This document shows positions 8,598-17,110 of a DNA stretch of 64,000 nt, piece after piece; position 1 is the stretch's first letter, and each line of letters begins with the position of its first letter. The position numbers and the translations under genes were made by a program. Under the pieces are notes generated by a model. It was not told where the DNA came from and did not search any database. It was given only the letters and a program-made list of their open reading frames with translations. The DNA is taken from positions 62,001 through 126,000 of the forward strand of contig NZ_DS499579.1 in NCBI RefSeq assembly GCF_000154465.1, written 5' to 3'. This stretch comes from Alistipes putredinis DSM 17216 (GTDB taxonomy: Bacteria > Bacteroidota > Bacteroidia > Bacteroidales > Rikenellaceae).

Positions 8598-9008
8598 TTG
8601 TGGCAGGTTAATTTGCTGCTATATGGGGCATACATTGGATTTGATGTCCGGATTAAATCCAAAATTACTTTTCCTCACGATTTATTTGGAGTTTTTATTT
8701 CGGAGAGGGCGGTTATCGGTGAAAATTGCGTGATTTTTCAACAGGTGACGATCGGATCGAATACATTGCCGGATAGTCAGAGACCGGGAGCCCCCGTCAT
8801 CGGAGATAATGTATATATCGGAGCCGGTGTGAAGATAATCGGAGGGGTAAAGGTTGGGAATAATGTCCGCATTGGCGCCAATGCCGTAATTTTTACGGAT
8901 GTGCCGGACAACTGTGTGGCTGTCGTTAATGGAGTGCGCACAATCCATAAGTCGGAACCATTGGACAACCGGTTTATGCCGATTTCGAAGTTAAAGGAAT
9001 CGGAATAG
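8598..9008 (+). CDS. Hexapeptide-repeat (serine O-acetyltransferase-like) protein, probably 5'-truncated
   Basis: The 136 residues contain left-handed beta-helix hexapeptides (ISERAVIGENCVIFQQVTIG, then VIGDNVYIGAGVKIIGGVKVG). This is the catalytic half of CysE/exopolysaccharide-type acetyltransferases, which move acetyl from acetyl-CoA to serine or sugars. Relatives are usually longer at the N-terminus. The only available start is TTG 8598, and the short frame just upstream is out of phase, so the gene may be decayed or frameshifted. Base composition is more AT-rich than in the neighbouring rnf genes. The substrate is unknown. Confidence 0.6.
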   Translation: MWQVNLLLYGAYIGFDVRIKSKITFPHDLFGVFISERAVIGENCVIFQQVTIGSNTLPDSQRPGAPVIGDNVYIGAGVKIIGGVKVGNNVRIGANAVIFTDVPDNCVAVVNGVRTIHKSEPLDNRFMPISKLKESE

Positions 9009-9078
9009 TGCTTCGGAGGATATATTTTACTTCCATTTAGCATCTTGCTGAATGGGGATGGGTAAAATAAAGGCTTTA

Positions 9079-9116
9079 AAAATCAGGAGTATAGGTTTTT
9101 TTGCTCCTGATTTTTT
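9079..9116 (+). terminator. Rho-independent-type terminator
   Basis: AAATCAGGAG (9080-9089) pairs with CTCCTGATTT (9104-9113) around a 14-base loop, and a T-run follows. It sits 70 bases after the acetyltransferase. A-tracts on the other side would let it act in both directions. Confidence 0.7.
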
Positions 9117-9236
9117 GCATGTTGCGTTTCTCGGCTTTTCAGCCAAAAAAAGGTTGAGGCAGAAGTTGAAAGTCATGTCGGAAATTTTGTCTGTTCCCGC
9201 CAGTAGGAACAACTTTGCGAAAAAAGATCGTATCGA

Positions 9237-9419
9237 TTACTCCTGCGGTGGGGCAGCCTGTTTTTGGTGTTGTGTAATCTGTCCCGAAGACGCCGATCTG
9301 GCTTTTATCCCTGCCGAGGTTCGGTTGGCGATCACGATCAAGAGCATGATGATGGATACGATCATCAGGATTTCCTGGACGGAACAACATTTGATCCTGC
9401 GGATGAGTTTTGCAAGCAT
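9237..9419 (-). CDS. Possible small membrane peptide
   Basis: This 60-codon minus-strand frame encodes a basic N-terminus, one hydrophobic segment (EILMIVSIIMLLIVIA) and a polar tail. It lies in the roughly 490-base gap between the acetyltransferase and hpt and starts near the hpt promoter, divergent from it. There is no family match that I know. The topology is plausible, but this could be a chance frame. Confidence 0.3.
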   Translation of the reverse strand: MLAKLIRRIKCCSVQEILMIVSIIMLLIVIANRTSAGIKARSASSGQITQHQKQAAPPQE

Positions 9420-9441
9420 AGAATTTTTCTTCCGGATTGTG

Positions 9442-9471
9442 TAACTTTGTGGCTCAAATTATTTACTTTTG
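9442..9471 (+). promoter_or_regulatory. Candidate hpt promoter
   Basis: Two TAnnTTTG boxes lie close together: TAACTTTG at 9442-9449 and TACTTTTG at 9464-9471. The second is 29 bases before the hpt start and is the likelier one. Confidence 0.5.
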
Positions 9472-9499
9472 TAAAAATAACAATAAAATCCGTATCCCG

Positions 9500-10045
9500 A
9501 TGAAAGAAAACGTCATAAAATTGCATGATAAAAAATTCAAGGTGATGATTCCGGCTGCAAAGATAGAAGAAGCCGTGGCTGCGGTAGCGGCGAAGATCAA
9601 CGAGGATTACCGGGAGAAACGGAATCCGCTGTTTCTGGGGGTGCTCAACGGCTCGTTTATGTTCATGAGCGACCTGCTGAAGAAGATCGATTTCAACTGC
9701 GAAATATCGTTCGTGAAACTCTCTTCGTACTGCGGTACCTCCTCGTCGGGGGATGTCAAGTGTCTGATAGGACTGGGCAACAACATCGAAGGCCGGGACG
9801 TGATTATCGTCGAGGACATTGTGGATACGGGCGCCAGCATCGAACACATGGTCGAGGAGTTGAAGACGAAGAAGCCCGCCAGTATCCGCGTGTGTACGCT
9901 TTTCTTCAAACCGAAAGCATACCAGCGCCAGATTCCGATCGATTATCCGGCCATGCACATCGGCAACGAGTTTATCGTGGGATACGGGCTGGACTACGAC
10001 CAGTTGGGCCGGAATTACAAGGATGTTTACGTGGTGACCGAATAG
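9500..10045 (+). CDS. hpt: Hypoxanthine phosphoribosyltransferase
   Basis: From ATG 9500 the protein has 181 residues, the usual length. VIIVEDIVDTGASI is the PRPP-binding signature, and VKLSSYCGT is the flexible-loop region. It salvages hypoxanthine (and often guanine) to the nucleotide with PRPP. In-frame codons upstream to 9437 overlap the promoter and are rejected. queE starts 4 bases after its stop. Confidence 0.93.
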   Translation: MKENVIKLHDKKFKVMIPAAKIEEAVAAVAAKINEDYREKRNPLFLGVLNGSFMFMSDLLKKIDFNCEISFVKLSSYCGTSSSGDVKCLIGLGNNIEGRDVIIVEDIVDTGASIEHMVEELKTKKPASIRVCTLFFKPKAYQRQIPIDYPAMHIGNEFIVGYGLDYDQLGRNYKDVYVVTE

Positions 10046-10049
10046 TCCG

Positions 10050-10685
10050 ATGAAGGAAGCGACGAATTACGACTTGTTGGACGGAGGGCGGAAATTGCCT
10101 CTGGTGGAGGATTTCTATACGATTCAAGGCGAAGGATTCCATACGGGCAAACCGGCCTATTTCATCCGCCTGGGCGGATGCGACGTAGGCTGCCGCTGGT
10201 GCGATGCCAAATATACGTGGAATCCGAAACTCTATCCTCCGACCGATATTTCGGAGGTGGTGCGGCGAGCGACTTCGTGCCAGGCGCAGGCTATCGTCAT
10301 CACGGGCGGAGAGCCGTTGCTTTACCCGTTGGGGCCTTTGACTTCGGCGCTCAAGGGGCACGGACTCAAGATATTTCTCGAAACTTCGGGGTCGCACCCT
10401 TTCAGCGGGTATTTCGACTGGGTTTGCCTTTCGCCCAAGCGTCAGCAGCCGCCTCTGCCGGAGGCGTTCTGGCGGGCGCACGAGCTGAAGGTCATCGTCG
10501 AGCGGGAGGCCGATTTGCAATGGGCCGAGCGGAACGCCGAACAGGTCGGACGGGAGTGCAAGCTCTTCCTGCAGCCCGAATGGAGCGTGTCGGAGGAGAT
10601 CATGCCCCTGCTGGTCGAGTACGTCAAGGCGCATCCTGCGTGGAATATTTCGATCCAGACGCATAAATACATGCATATTCCTTAA
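10050..10685 (+). CDS. queE: 7-carboxy-7-deazaguanine synthase
   Basis: The protein has 211 residues. The N-terminal FYTIQGEGFHTGKPAYFIRL and the radical-SAM motif CDVGCRWC (CX3CX2C) define QueE. ITGGEPLL is the SAM-binding GGE motif. It converts 6-carboxytetrahydropterin to 7-carboxy-7-deazaguanine on the way to queuosine. The gene is tightly placed between hpt and a DivIC-like gene. Confidence 0.93.
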   Translation: MKEATNYDLLDGGRKLPLVEDFYTIQGEGFHTGKPAYFIRLGGCDVGCRWCDAKYTWNPKLYPPTDISEVVRRATSCQAQAIVITGGEPLLYPLGPLTSALKGHGLKIFLETSGSHPFSGYFDWVCLSPKRQQPPLPEAFWRAHELKVIVEREADLQWAERNAEQVGRECKLFLQPEWSVSEEIMPLLVEYVKAHPAWNISIQTHKYMHIP

Positions 10686-10697
10686 AGGATTCGGAAG

Positions 10698-10970
10698 ATG
10701 CAGTTGAAATTGGACAAGCGGTTTTGGGTGGTGATTACTTGTATCATCGTGGTTTTCACGATTTTCATCGTGGGACGAAATCTGCTGCACGCCATAGAGA
10801 TCAGAAAAGATATCGCTATCCTGGAGCAGGAAAGGGCGATCTATCGCGCTCGGATCGAGCAGGACAGTACGCTGCTCGAAGAGCTCAAGTACGACGATAA
10901 TCTGGAGCAATTCGCCCGCGAGCGCTATCGCATGCAGCGGCGGGGGGAGAAAGTCTATATCGTGGAATGA
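10698..10970 (+). CDS. FtsB/DivIC-family septum formation initiator
   Basis: The protein has 90 residues: a short basic N-terminus, one transmembrane helix (about 10-26) and a coiled coil (about 34-65). The conserved end has the ARERYRMQRRGEKVYIV type of motif. Such bitopic proteins join FtsL/FtsQ in the divisome. It is 12 bases after queE and ends this small operon. Confidence 0.88.
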   Translation: MQLKLDKRFWVVITCIIVVFTIFIVGRNLLHAIEIRKDIAILEQERAIYRARIEQDSTLLEELKYDDNLEQFARERYRMQRRGEKVYIVE

Positions 10971-11416
10971 AGCGGCTTTCGATGCGTGTGGATAGAGTTT
11001 TTGGAGATACGGCGATGTGTTATAAAGCGCACTGCTGCGTCATTATCGGGATGCGGGCTAAATCTTTACGGCAGTAAATTCCTGTCGCCCTTACCCTCAA
11101 TGCCTTGCATCCATTCTGACATCCCTTAGAGGTTGTGTCTGAAATTTTCATTTCGACACAGCCCCTTTATTTTTTGCGGCGGACCGTGCCGATGTCGTAC
11201 GGCAGAAGTCGGCTTCGTTTTGGAGAGAGCTTGCGGTGAATCGCCGGGATTTCGAGCGCTTGCAGCGGGAATATTGCGGCGGGCGATGCGGACCGGATTT
11301 GCAACGGCTCCTTTCTGCGGAGAAGCAGAAGGTATGAGGAGCGGTATGGAGGATGACCTTCGGATATTTCGGAGGACGGTATGTGCCGGGTTGTTGCAAC
11401 CTTTTCGGAACGCCGG
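10971..11416. other. Intergenic region without a supported gene
   Basis: These 446 bases separate convergent divIC and thiL. A hairpin lies at 11130-11166. Open frames on both strands here have no recognisable domain and a composition typical of chance frames in GC-rich DNA. The segment may be relic sequence. Confidence 0.6.
11130..11166. terminator. Hairpin between convergent genes, repeat-like
   Basis: GTGTC and GAAAT on the left pair with ATTTC and GACAC on the right, with one bulged base, followed by CCCCTTTATTTTTT. A related hairpin occurs at 22654-22696. It is likely a bidirectional terminator of a recurring type. Confidence 0.55.
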
Positions 11417-12349
11417 TCAATAGTGGCGGAATCCCTGCCAATCGACCGGCAGAGGGGTGCCGTTTCGGAGCCATTCGAGATGATTGCCGCCCGTGATGCG
11501 GCCGATGAAGTGGAACTCATCGCCGAAACGGAGCCGGTAGTTGGACAGAAGTGTGTTGGCGCTCTCCGGAGCGACGGTGAAGAGAAGTTTGTAGTCTTCG
11601 CCGCCGGATACGGCGGTTTCGAGATCGACGGGAGTCGGGATGCACTCGGTATCGACTTCGGCACCTACGCCGGACTGGTGCAGGATATGCCGCAGGTCGG
11701 AGGCGATGCCGTCCGAGATGTCCATCATGGCGTGCACTTCCGGACGTTCGCCGAGCCAGATGCCTTCGGCGACTTGCGGGGCGGGGTTGCGGTGGATCTG
11801 TGCCAGCGGGGTGTCGTACCGTCCGGCCAGGATATCGCGCAGTCCGGCGCCCGACTCTCCCAGCGAACCGCCGACGGCGATCAAGTCGCCGGGGCGTGCG
11901 TCGCTGCGCCGTTTGATATGGCTGTCGGCGATACGCCCGATGGCCGTTACATTGACGACCAGTCCCGAATCCGAGGCTGTGGTGTCGCCCCCGACCAGGC
12001 CGACGTCGTATTGGGCCGAGAGGTCGCGGTAGCCTTCCATGAAATCTTCGATCCATCCTTCGGGCAGGTCGTGCGGGATAGCCAGCGAGAGCAGGGTTGC
12101 GATCGGGCGGGCGCCCATCGCCGCGACATCGCTCAGATTGACGGCCAGGGATTTACGGCCCAATTCACGCGCCGAGGTCGCCCGGCGCAGGAAGTGGATG
12201 TTTTCGGCCAGCAGGTCGGCGGTGAAGACCAGCGATTCGCCGCTGCCCAGCGGGAAGACCGTGCAGTCGTCCCCGATGCCGTCGAATCCGTTGCGGGGAA
12301 TTGCGGCGAACATGTCGCGGATCGTGTCGATAAGTCCGAATTCAGTCAT
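11417..12349 (-). CDS. thiL: Thiamine-monophosphate kinase
   Basis: From ATG 12349 the protein has 310 residues. MTEFGLIDTI begins the fold, GIGDDCTVF carries the metal/nucleotide-binding GDD, and VGGDTTAS and GDLIAVGGSLGESGAGL are ThiL signatures. It phosphorylates thiamine monophosphate to the active diphosphate in the cytoplasm. In-frame codons upstream of 12349 belong to the repeat/promoter region and are not used. A -7 box (minus-strand TATCTTTG at 12423-12430) lies 73 bases upstream, within the first unit of the repeat array. Confidence 0.93.
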   Translation of the reverse strand: MTEFGLIDTIRDMFAAIPRNGFDGIGDDCTVFPLGSGESLVFTADLLAENIHFLRRATSARELGRKSLAVNLSDVAAMGARPIATLLSLAIPHDLPEGWIEDFMEGYRDLSAQYDVGLVGGDTTASDSGLVVNVTAIGRIADSHIKRRSDARPGDLIAVGGSLGESGAGLRDILAGRYDTPLAQIHRNPAPQVAEGIWLGERPEVHAMMDISDGIASDLRHILHQSGVGAEVDTECIPTPVDLETAVSGGEDYKLLFTVAPESANTLLSNYRLRFGDEFHFIGRITGGNHLEWLRNGTPLPVDWQGFRHY

Positions 12350-12422
12350 GTCGAATGGCGGTTTGTGCGGAGCGGCGGCGTTCGGGTAAATTGAACGGAC
12401 GCGGCCGAAGTCCGGAATGTAG

Positions 12423-12615
12423 CAAAGATACGAATAAGCCGAGCGCAAAAGCAAATTTTATTTGTATTTTGCCGAGGCGCGTCTTATCTTCTACAAAGAT
12501 AGCGAAAGCCGAGAGCAATTATGAGAACTTGTTCTTGAAAATTGCCGAACCGCATCCTGTCTTCTGCAAAGATAGCCAAAGCCGGGAGGATACGAAAATT
12601 TATTTTCGGCGCCCG
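12423..12615 (-). repeat. Tandem intergenic repeat with promoter-like ends (three units)
   Basis: Units begin at 12423, 12494 and 12567 (spacing 71 and 73). Each opens with CAAAGATA, then a conserved AAGCCGAG/GGAG stretch, an imperfect hairpin, and in the first two GCCGA then a CGCGTC/CGCATC end. Read on the minus strand, each opening is TATCTTTG, a perfect -7 box facing thiL. Unit 1 also has TTTG 21 bases upstream of that box. The same unit recurs at 59642-59800. Confidence 0.75.
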
Positions 12616-12992
12616 GGTCGTCCCGACTTTCGGACGGGTGTGAAATGTGTGTGAATTCGATGCGAATCGGAGGATCTTGCGGCGTATATCCGGGTTTTTC
12701 ACTATTTTTGTAAGCAGGAATGACGAAGGCGTGCCCTTCGTGCCGTTTGTCTGGCTGGGGATAGTCGGAGCGCTGCCTGTGCTGTGGATGTTTTCGGGAT
12801 TTTCGGCTCGTCGAAGTGTCCGTTTTCGGATTACGACGGAAGATATTCGGAACGATGCGAGTTCTGTCTGTCGGGTGCTCGTGCGTAAAGGATTGGTGCG
12901 CGATCGAATGGCGGAAAAGCTTCGGATAGAGGCGGATTCCGGATTCCAGGTGTAATTTTGATTTGAAACGATATAATTTAACAAGAAGCTGT
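12616..12992 (+). promoter_or_regulatory. pyk leader with two candidate promoters
   Basis: TATTTTTG at 12703-12710 (TTG at 12677) and TAATTTTG at 12953-12960 are possible -7 boxes. The second would give a leader of about 27 bases for the pyk start at 12993. The first would give one of about 280 bases that includes a 14-codon Cys-containing frame at 12720 (MTKACPSCRLSGWG). A 102-codon frame at 12647-12955 has no recognised domain. Confidence 0.4.
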
Positions 12993-14471
12993 ATGTGGGG
13001 AGAGAAGAAAACCAAGATCGTAGCCACGTTGTCGGATTTCCGCGCCAACGAAGAATTTGTACGCGGCCTTTTCGAGGCCGGAATGGACGTAGTACGCATC
13101 AATTCGGCGCATGTGACCGAAGAGGGGGCCGCGAAGATCGTCGAGGCGGTGCGCCGGGTCAATCCGGCGATTCCGGTCATTCTGGATACCAAAGGACCTG
13201 AAATCCGTGTGACGGCCGTGGCCGACGAGTACGGCGGTGCGATCGGCTTTCAGACCGGGGAGCGCGTGAAGGTGCGCGGGACGGCCGATGGCGAACCTTC
13301 GACCCGCGATACGATCTACTTCAACGTGGCGACGGTGGTACGCGATATCGCGGTCGGTGCGCGGTTGTTGATTGCCGACGGGGAGTTGGAACTCCGCGTG
13401 ACGGACAAGACCGACGAGGAGCTGATGTGCGAGTTCGTGCGGGGCGGCACGCTGCGGTCGCGCAAGAGCGTCAATGTGCCGGGGATGAAGATCGACCTGC
13501 CGTCGGTGACGGAAAAAGACCGCCGCTTCATCGAATGGGCCGTGAAGAACGACGTCGATTTCATCGCTCACTCCTTCGTGCGGAGCGCCGGGGACGTGCA
13601 TGCCGTGCAGGAGATTCTCGACCGTTACGACAGTCCGATCAAGATCATCTCCAAGATCGAGAACCAGCAGGGGATCGACAACCTGGACGAAATCGTCGAG
13701 GCTTCGTACGGGGTGATGGTCGCCCGGGGCGATCTGGGGGTCGAACTTCCGGCCGAGGCGATTCCCAACGCGCAGCGGCGTATCGTGGAGCGTTGCATAG
13801 CCGCCAAACGACCGGTGATCATCGCTACGCAGATGCTCTATTCGATGGTGCGCTCGCCCCGTCCGACTCGGGCCGAGGTGAGCGACGTGGCCAGTGCCAT
13901 TTACGAGCGCGTGGATGCCGTGATGTTGAGCGACGAAACGGCTATGGGCGACTATCCGGTGGAGGCCGTGAGTACGATGTCGCGCGTGGCCCGCGAGATC
14001 GAGAAGGACGAAACGCATTTTACGCCGATGATCGATATGAACATGGTTTCCGTGAACCACGAGATCACGGCGCAGTTGGCGCGTTCGGCGGTGCGGGCCA
14101 GTACGAACTTGCCGATTCGCTATGTGGTGCTCGATACCGCGACCGGACGCACGGGCCGTTATCTGGCCGCTTTCCGGGGCCGGTGTCAGGTCCTGGCGGT
14201 TTGTTATACCCGTCATGCGCAGCGTATTCTGGCTCTTTCGTACGGCGTCGTGCCGATCCTGCGTGAACAGCAGTCGCACGAACGCTATCAGGATCGTTAC
14301 CACTTCGTGATCGACGCCCTGGATTTTATCCAGCGCAAGCATGCGATCGAACCGACCGATCTGCTGGCTGTGGTGGGCGGCAGCTTCGATTCGAAATACG
14401 GCGCTTCGTACCTCGAGATTTCGAGCGCCGAACGGTTCCGCGAGCGGGATGCCGTGTGCGACGGCTGCTAA
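12993..14471 (+). CDS. pyk: Pyruvate kinase
   Basis: From ATG 12993 the protein has 492 residues. KKTKIVATLSDF opens the TIM barrel, DTKGPEIR and KIISKIENQQG carry substrate and metal residues, and VMVARGDLGVELP and MLSDETAMGDYP are PK signatures. It converts phosphoenolpyruvate and ADP to pyruvate and ATP. A longer start at 12963 would begin almost at the predicted transcription start, so 12993 is preferred. The flippase follows after 12 bases. Confidence 0.93.
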   Translation: MWGEKKTKIVATLSDFRANEEFVRGLFEAGMDVVRINSAHVTEEGAAKIVEAVRRVNPAIPVILDTKGPEIRVTAVADEYGGAIGFQTGERVKVRGTADGEPSTRDTIYFNVATVVRDIAVGARLLIADGELELRVTDKTDEELMCEFVRGGTLRSRKSVNVPGMKIDLPSVTEKDRRFIEWAVKNDVDFIAHSFVRSAGDVHAVQEILDRYDSPIKIISKIENQQGIDNLDEIVEASYGVMVARGDLGVELPAEAIPNAQRRIVERCIAAKRPVIIATQMLYSMVRSPRPTRAEVSDVASAIYERVDAVMLSDETAMGDYPVEAVSTMSRVAREIEKDETHFTPMIDMNMVSVNHEITAQLARSAVRASTNLPIRYVVLDTATGRTGRYLAAFRGRCQVLAVCYTRHAQRILALSYGVVPILREQQSHERYQDRYHFVIDALDFIQRKHAIEPTDLLAVVGGSFDSKYGASYLEISSAERFRERDAVCDGC

Positions 14472-14483
14472 ATCCGAAGGGTC

Positions 14484-15926
14484 GTGGGAGGTGAATTGCG
14501 GGACAAGGTCGCAAGCGGTGTAGCGTGGAGCATTGCCGAAAAGGTAGGCTCCATGTTGCTGCAAATGGGGGTGAGTATCGTCATCCTCCGGTTGCTGACG
14601 CCCGAGCAGATGGGTATTATGGCTATTCCCGTGGTTTTTTCGTCCCTGGCACTGGTGATGGTGGACAGCGGTTTCTCGCAGACCCTGATCCGAAAGGCGG
14701 TGCCGTCGGAGGAGGACTACAAGTCGGTATTCGTCTTCAATATCGCGGTTTCGGTGCTGCTGTACCTGCTGTTGGTGGGGGCGATGCCCTGGATCGCCCG
14801 TTTTTACGGGATGCCCGAGTTGGTGCGGATCGCTCCGGTGTTGTTCCTGCTTGTGCCTCTCAATGCCCTGTGCGTGATTCAGAATACGATTTTCACCCGG
14901 CAGTTCCGTTTCGCCCGGCTTTCGAAGGTCGTTTTTACTTCGTCGCTCGTAAGCGGACTGGTGGCTATCGGTATGGCTTGGGCCGGATGCGGTATCTGGA
15001 GCCTGGTGGGGCAACGGGTAGTGGCGATGGGTGTACGGGCCATGTTGCTGTGGGGGTTGAGCGACTGGCGCCCTCGGGCGGCTTTCGACGCGGGCCGTCT
15101 GCGTGCGATGGCTCCGTATAGCTTCCGGTTGCTGGCGACCGATCTGATTTCTTCCGTTTACAACAATGTTTCCCAGCTTTTCGTCGGGAAGCTCTATGCT
15201 GCGGATGTGCTGGGCTTTTTCAACCAGGCGCAGAAACTCAAGGAGCTGCCCGTGACATCGACCATGCAGGCCGTTCAGAGCGTGACTTTTCCCGCGCTTT
15301 CCAAGATCGCGGACGACGAGCGTAAATTCGCCGAGAGCTACCGGCAGGTAGTAATGATCGTCGCTTTCGTGATGCTGCCGATGATGGCCGGTCTGATTGT
15401 CGTCGCTCCTGAAATGGTGGACAGTCTGCTCGGGGAGAAGTGGATGCCGATGGTTCCCTATTTTCAGGTTATTTCGCTGGCCGGAATGTTCGCTCCGATC
15501 GCTACGGTTTCGAATAATGTGCTGAAGGTGAAGAGCAACGGTCGGATCATCGTGCGGCTGGAAGTGGTCAAGAAGGTAGTGATGACCCTGGTCCTGATCC
15601 TGACGATCCCGCACAGCGTGCTCGCCGTGACGTGGGGCCTGTCGGCGATGGCTTTTTTCGAAATGATCCTCAATTTTGGCGCGACGACCCGGTATGCGGG
15701 GCTGACGGCAGGTCGTTTTCTGCGGACGTTGCTGCCTATAGCTTCTGCGACGGCGGCGATGTTCGGTGTGGTTTGGGCTTTCGGACACTTCACCAGCTTC
15801 GCACCTCTGCCTACGTTCCTATTGAAAGTGGCGGTCGGCGTGGTCTGTTACGCTGGGTTCGGAGCGTTGTTCCGGCTCGAAGCGATGCGGGTCGCGTGGG
15901 AATTAGTAAAAAAGCTCTTCCGGTAA
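14484..15926 (+). CDS. Wzx-like polysaccharide flippase (MOP/PST family)
   Basis: From GTG 14484 the protein has 480 residues and about 12-14 hydrophobic helices. The N-terminal VASGVAWSIAEKVGSMLLQ followed by LTPEQMGIMA is typical of lipopolysaccharide/exopolysaccharide translocases of the PST type (Wzx, WzxC-like). Such proteins flip lipid-linked glycans across the inner membrane. No glycosyltransferase cluster is next to it, so the glycan is unknown. The stop codon lies within the loop of a terminator hairpin. Confidence 0.85.
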   Translation: MGGELRDKVASGVAWSIAEKVGSMLLQMGVSIVILRLLTPEQMGIMAIPVVFSSLALVMVDSGFSQTLIRKAVPSEEDYKSVFVFNIAVSVLLYLLLVGAMPWIARFYGMPELVRIAPVLFLLVPLNALCVIQNTIFTRQFRFARLSKVVFTSSLVSGLVAIGMAWAGCGIWSLVGQRVVAMGVRAMLLWGLSDWRPRAAFDAGRLRAMAPYSFRLLATDLISSVYNNVSQLFVGKLYAADVLGFFNQAQKLKELPVTSTMQAVQSVTFPALSKIADDERKFAESYRQVVMIVAFVMLPMMAGLIVVAPEMVDSLLGEKWMPMVPYFQVISLAGMFAPIATVSNNVLKVKSNGRIIVRLEVVKKVVMTLVLILTIPHSVLAVTWGLSAMAFFEMILNFGATTRYAGLTAGRFLRTLLPIASATAAMFGVVWAFGHFTSFAPLPTFLLKVAVGVVCYAGFGALFRLEAMRVAWELVKKLFR

Positions 15927-15941
15927 AGGAAGAGCTTTTTT
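15908..15941. terminator. Bidirectional terminator
   Basis: AAAAAAGCTCTTCC (15908-15921) pairs with GGAAGAGCTTTTTT (15928-15941) around a 6-base loop. It overlaps the flippase stop and serves the convergent buk gene from the other side. Confidence 0.9.
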
Positions 15942-16026
15942 ATATCCGGTTTAACCGTTTTCGATCAATGCGAAACCATGTCGAATTTGTTCGGGTATCG
16001 CCGGGTACCGGAAACGGAGAAGGCTA

Positions 16027-17094
16027 TTATGCGTAAACCTTCGGGGTTCTTTCGCCGCGCAGTACACTCAGGGCGTTGAGCATCAACGCACCCATTTCGT
16101 CTTCGCCCGGATAGATGAAGATCGGGGCGAGGAACGAACAGTGTTCGCGGATTACGTCGTTCACCGGTTCGTTGTACGCCACGCCGCCCGTAAGCAGGAT
16201 GGCATCCACCTGACCTTTGAGAACCGCAGCCATCGCGCCGATCTCCTTGGCGATGCTGTAACTCATCGCGTCGAGCACGGCTTTGGATTTCTGGTCGCCC
16301 TTTTCGATGTCGATGCAGATCTGTTGCACGGAGTTCTGGTTCAGGTGAGCTACCAGACCGCCTTTGCCGGCGAGCATCTTCAGCACGTCGCGCTGGCTGT
16401 ACTTGCCCGAAAAGCAGAGGTTCACGAGCGCTCCGGCAGGCACCGTGCCTGCACGTTCGGGTGCGATCGGGCCGTCGCCGTCGAGGGCGTTGTTGGTGTC
16501 GATCACCCGTCCCTTGCAGTGGGCCGAAACCGAAATGCCGCCGCCCATGTGGGCAACGACCAGGTTCAGGTCTTCGTAACGCTTGCCTACCTTCTCGGCA
16601 TGGCGGCGTGCGATGGCTTTCTGGTTCAGGGCGTGGAAGATCGAAATGCGGGGGCATTCCGGAATACCGCTCAGGCGGGCGATGTCGTCCAGCTCATCGA
16701 CCACGACCGGGTCGGCGATGTAAGCCTTCACGCCGGCAGCCTGGGCGATCTGCTCGGCGATCAGGCCGCCGAGATTGGAGGCGTGTTCGCGCTGGGCGTT
16801 CACCAGGTCGTTCTTCAGAGCTGCGTTTACTTCATATACGCCCGATTCGATCGGCTTGATCAGACCGCCGCGACCGATCACGGCCGAGAGGGACTTCACG
16901 TCGAAGTTGTTCTTTGCGAGTGCTTCGAGTACCATCTCCTTGCGCCAGTCGAGCTGGTCGATGATGCGCGGGAAACGTGCGATCTCCTCGGCCGAATGGC
17001 GCAGGGTGAGCGCCAGCGTAGGCTGCTCGTCGTCATACAGGGCGATCTTCGTCGAAGTCGAGCCCGGGTTGATTGCTAAAATCTTGAATCCCAT
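16027..17094 (-). CDS. buk: Butyrate kinase
   Basis: The protein has 355 residues. ILAINPGSTSTKIALY is the acetate/butyrate kinase N-terminal phosphate loop. VVAHMGGGISVSAHCKGRVIDTNNA and ILLTGGVAYNE are typical of Buk. It forms a carboxylic acid and ATP from the acyl phosphate, usually butyryl- or branched-chain acyl phosphate. It lies 16 bases downstream of ptb in the ackA-ptb-buk unit. Confidence 0.93.
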   Translation of the reverse strand: MGFKILAINPGSTSTKIALYDDEQPTLALTLRHSAEEIARFPRIIDQLDWRKEMVLEALAKNNFDVKSLSAVIGRGGLIKPIESGVYEVNAALKNDLVNAQREHASNLGGLIAEQIAQAAGVKAYIADPVVVDELDDIARLSGIPECPRISIFHALNQKAIARRHAEKVGKRYEDLNLVVAHMGGGISVSAHCKGRVIDTNNALDGDGPIAPERAGTVPAGALVNLCFSGKYSQRDVLKMLAGKGGLVAHLNQNSVQQICIDIEKGDQKSKAVLDAMSYSIAKEIGAMAAVLKGQVDAILLTGGVAYNEPVNDVIREHCSFLAPIFIYPGEDEMGALMLNALSVLRGERTPKVYA

Positions 17095-17110
17095 AAATCC
17101 GATACCTGAA

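Noticed and set aside
12350..12422. TPP riboswitch before thiL
   Set aside because: There is no CUGAGA/GGG-type core. The leader is short and next to the repeat array.
12647..12955. 102-codon plus-strand frame with one hydrophobic stretch
   Set aside because: It has no family, no good start context, and overlaps the region that serves as pyk leader. It is kept only as a note.
12978..15788. Very long minus-strand open frame (936 codons)
   Set aside because: It is antisense to pyk and the flippase, both of which have clear family motifs. The frame is His/Arg/Asp-rich, as expected for the complement of GC-rich coding DNA.
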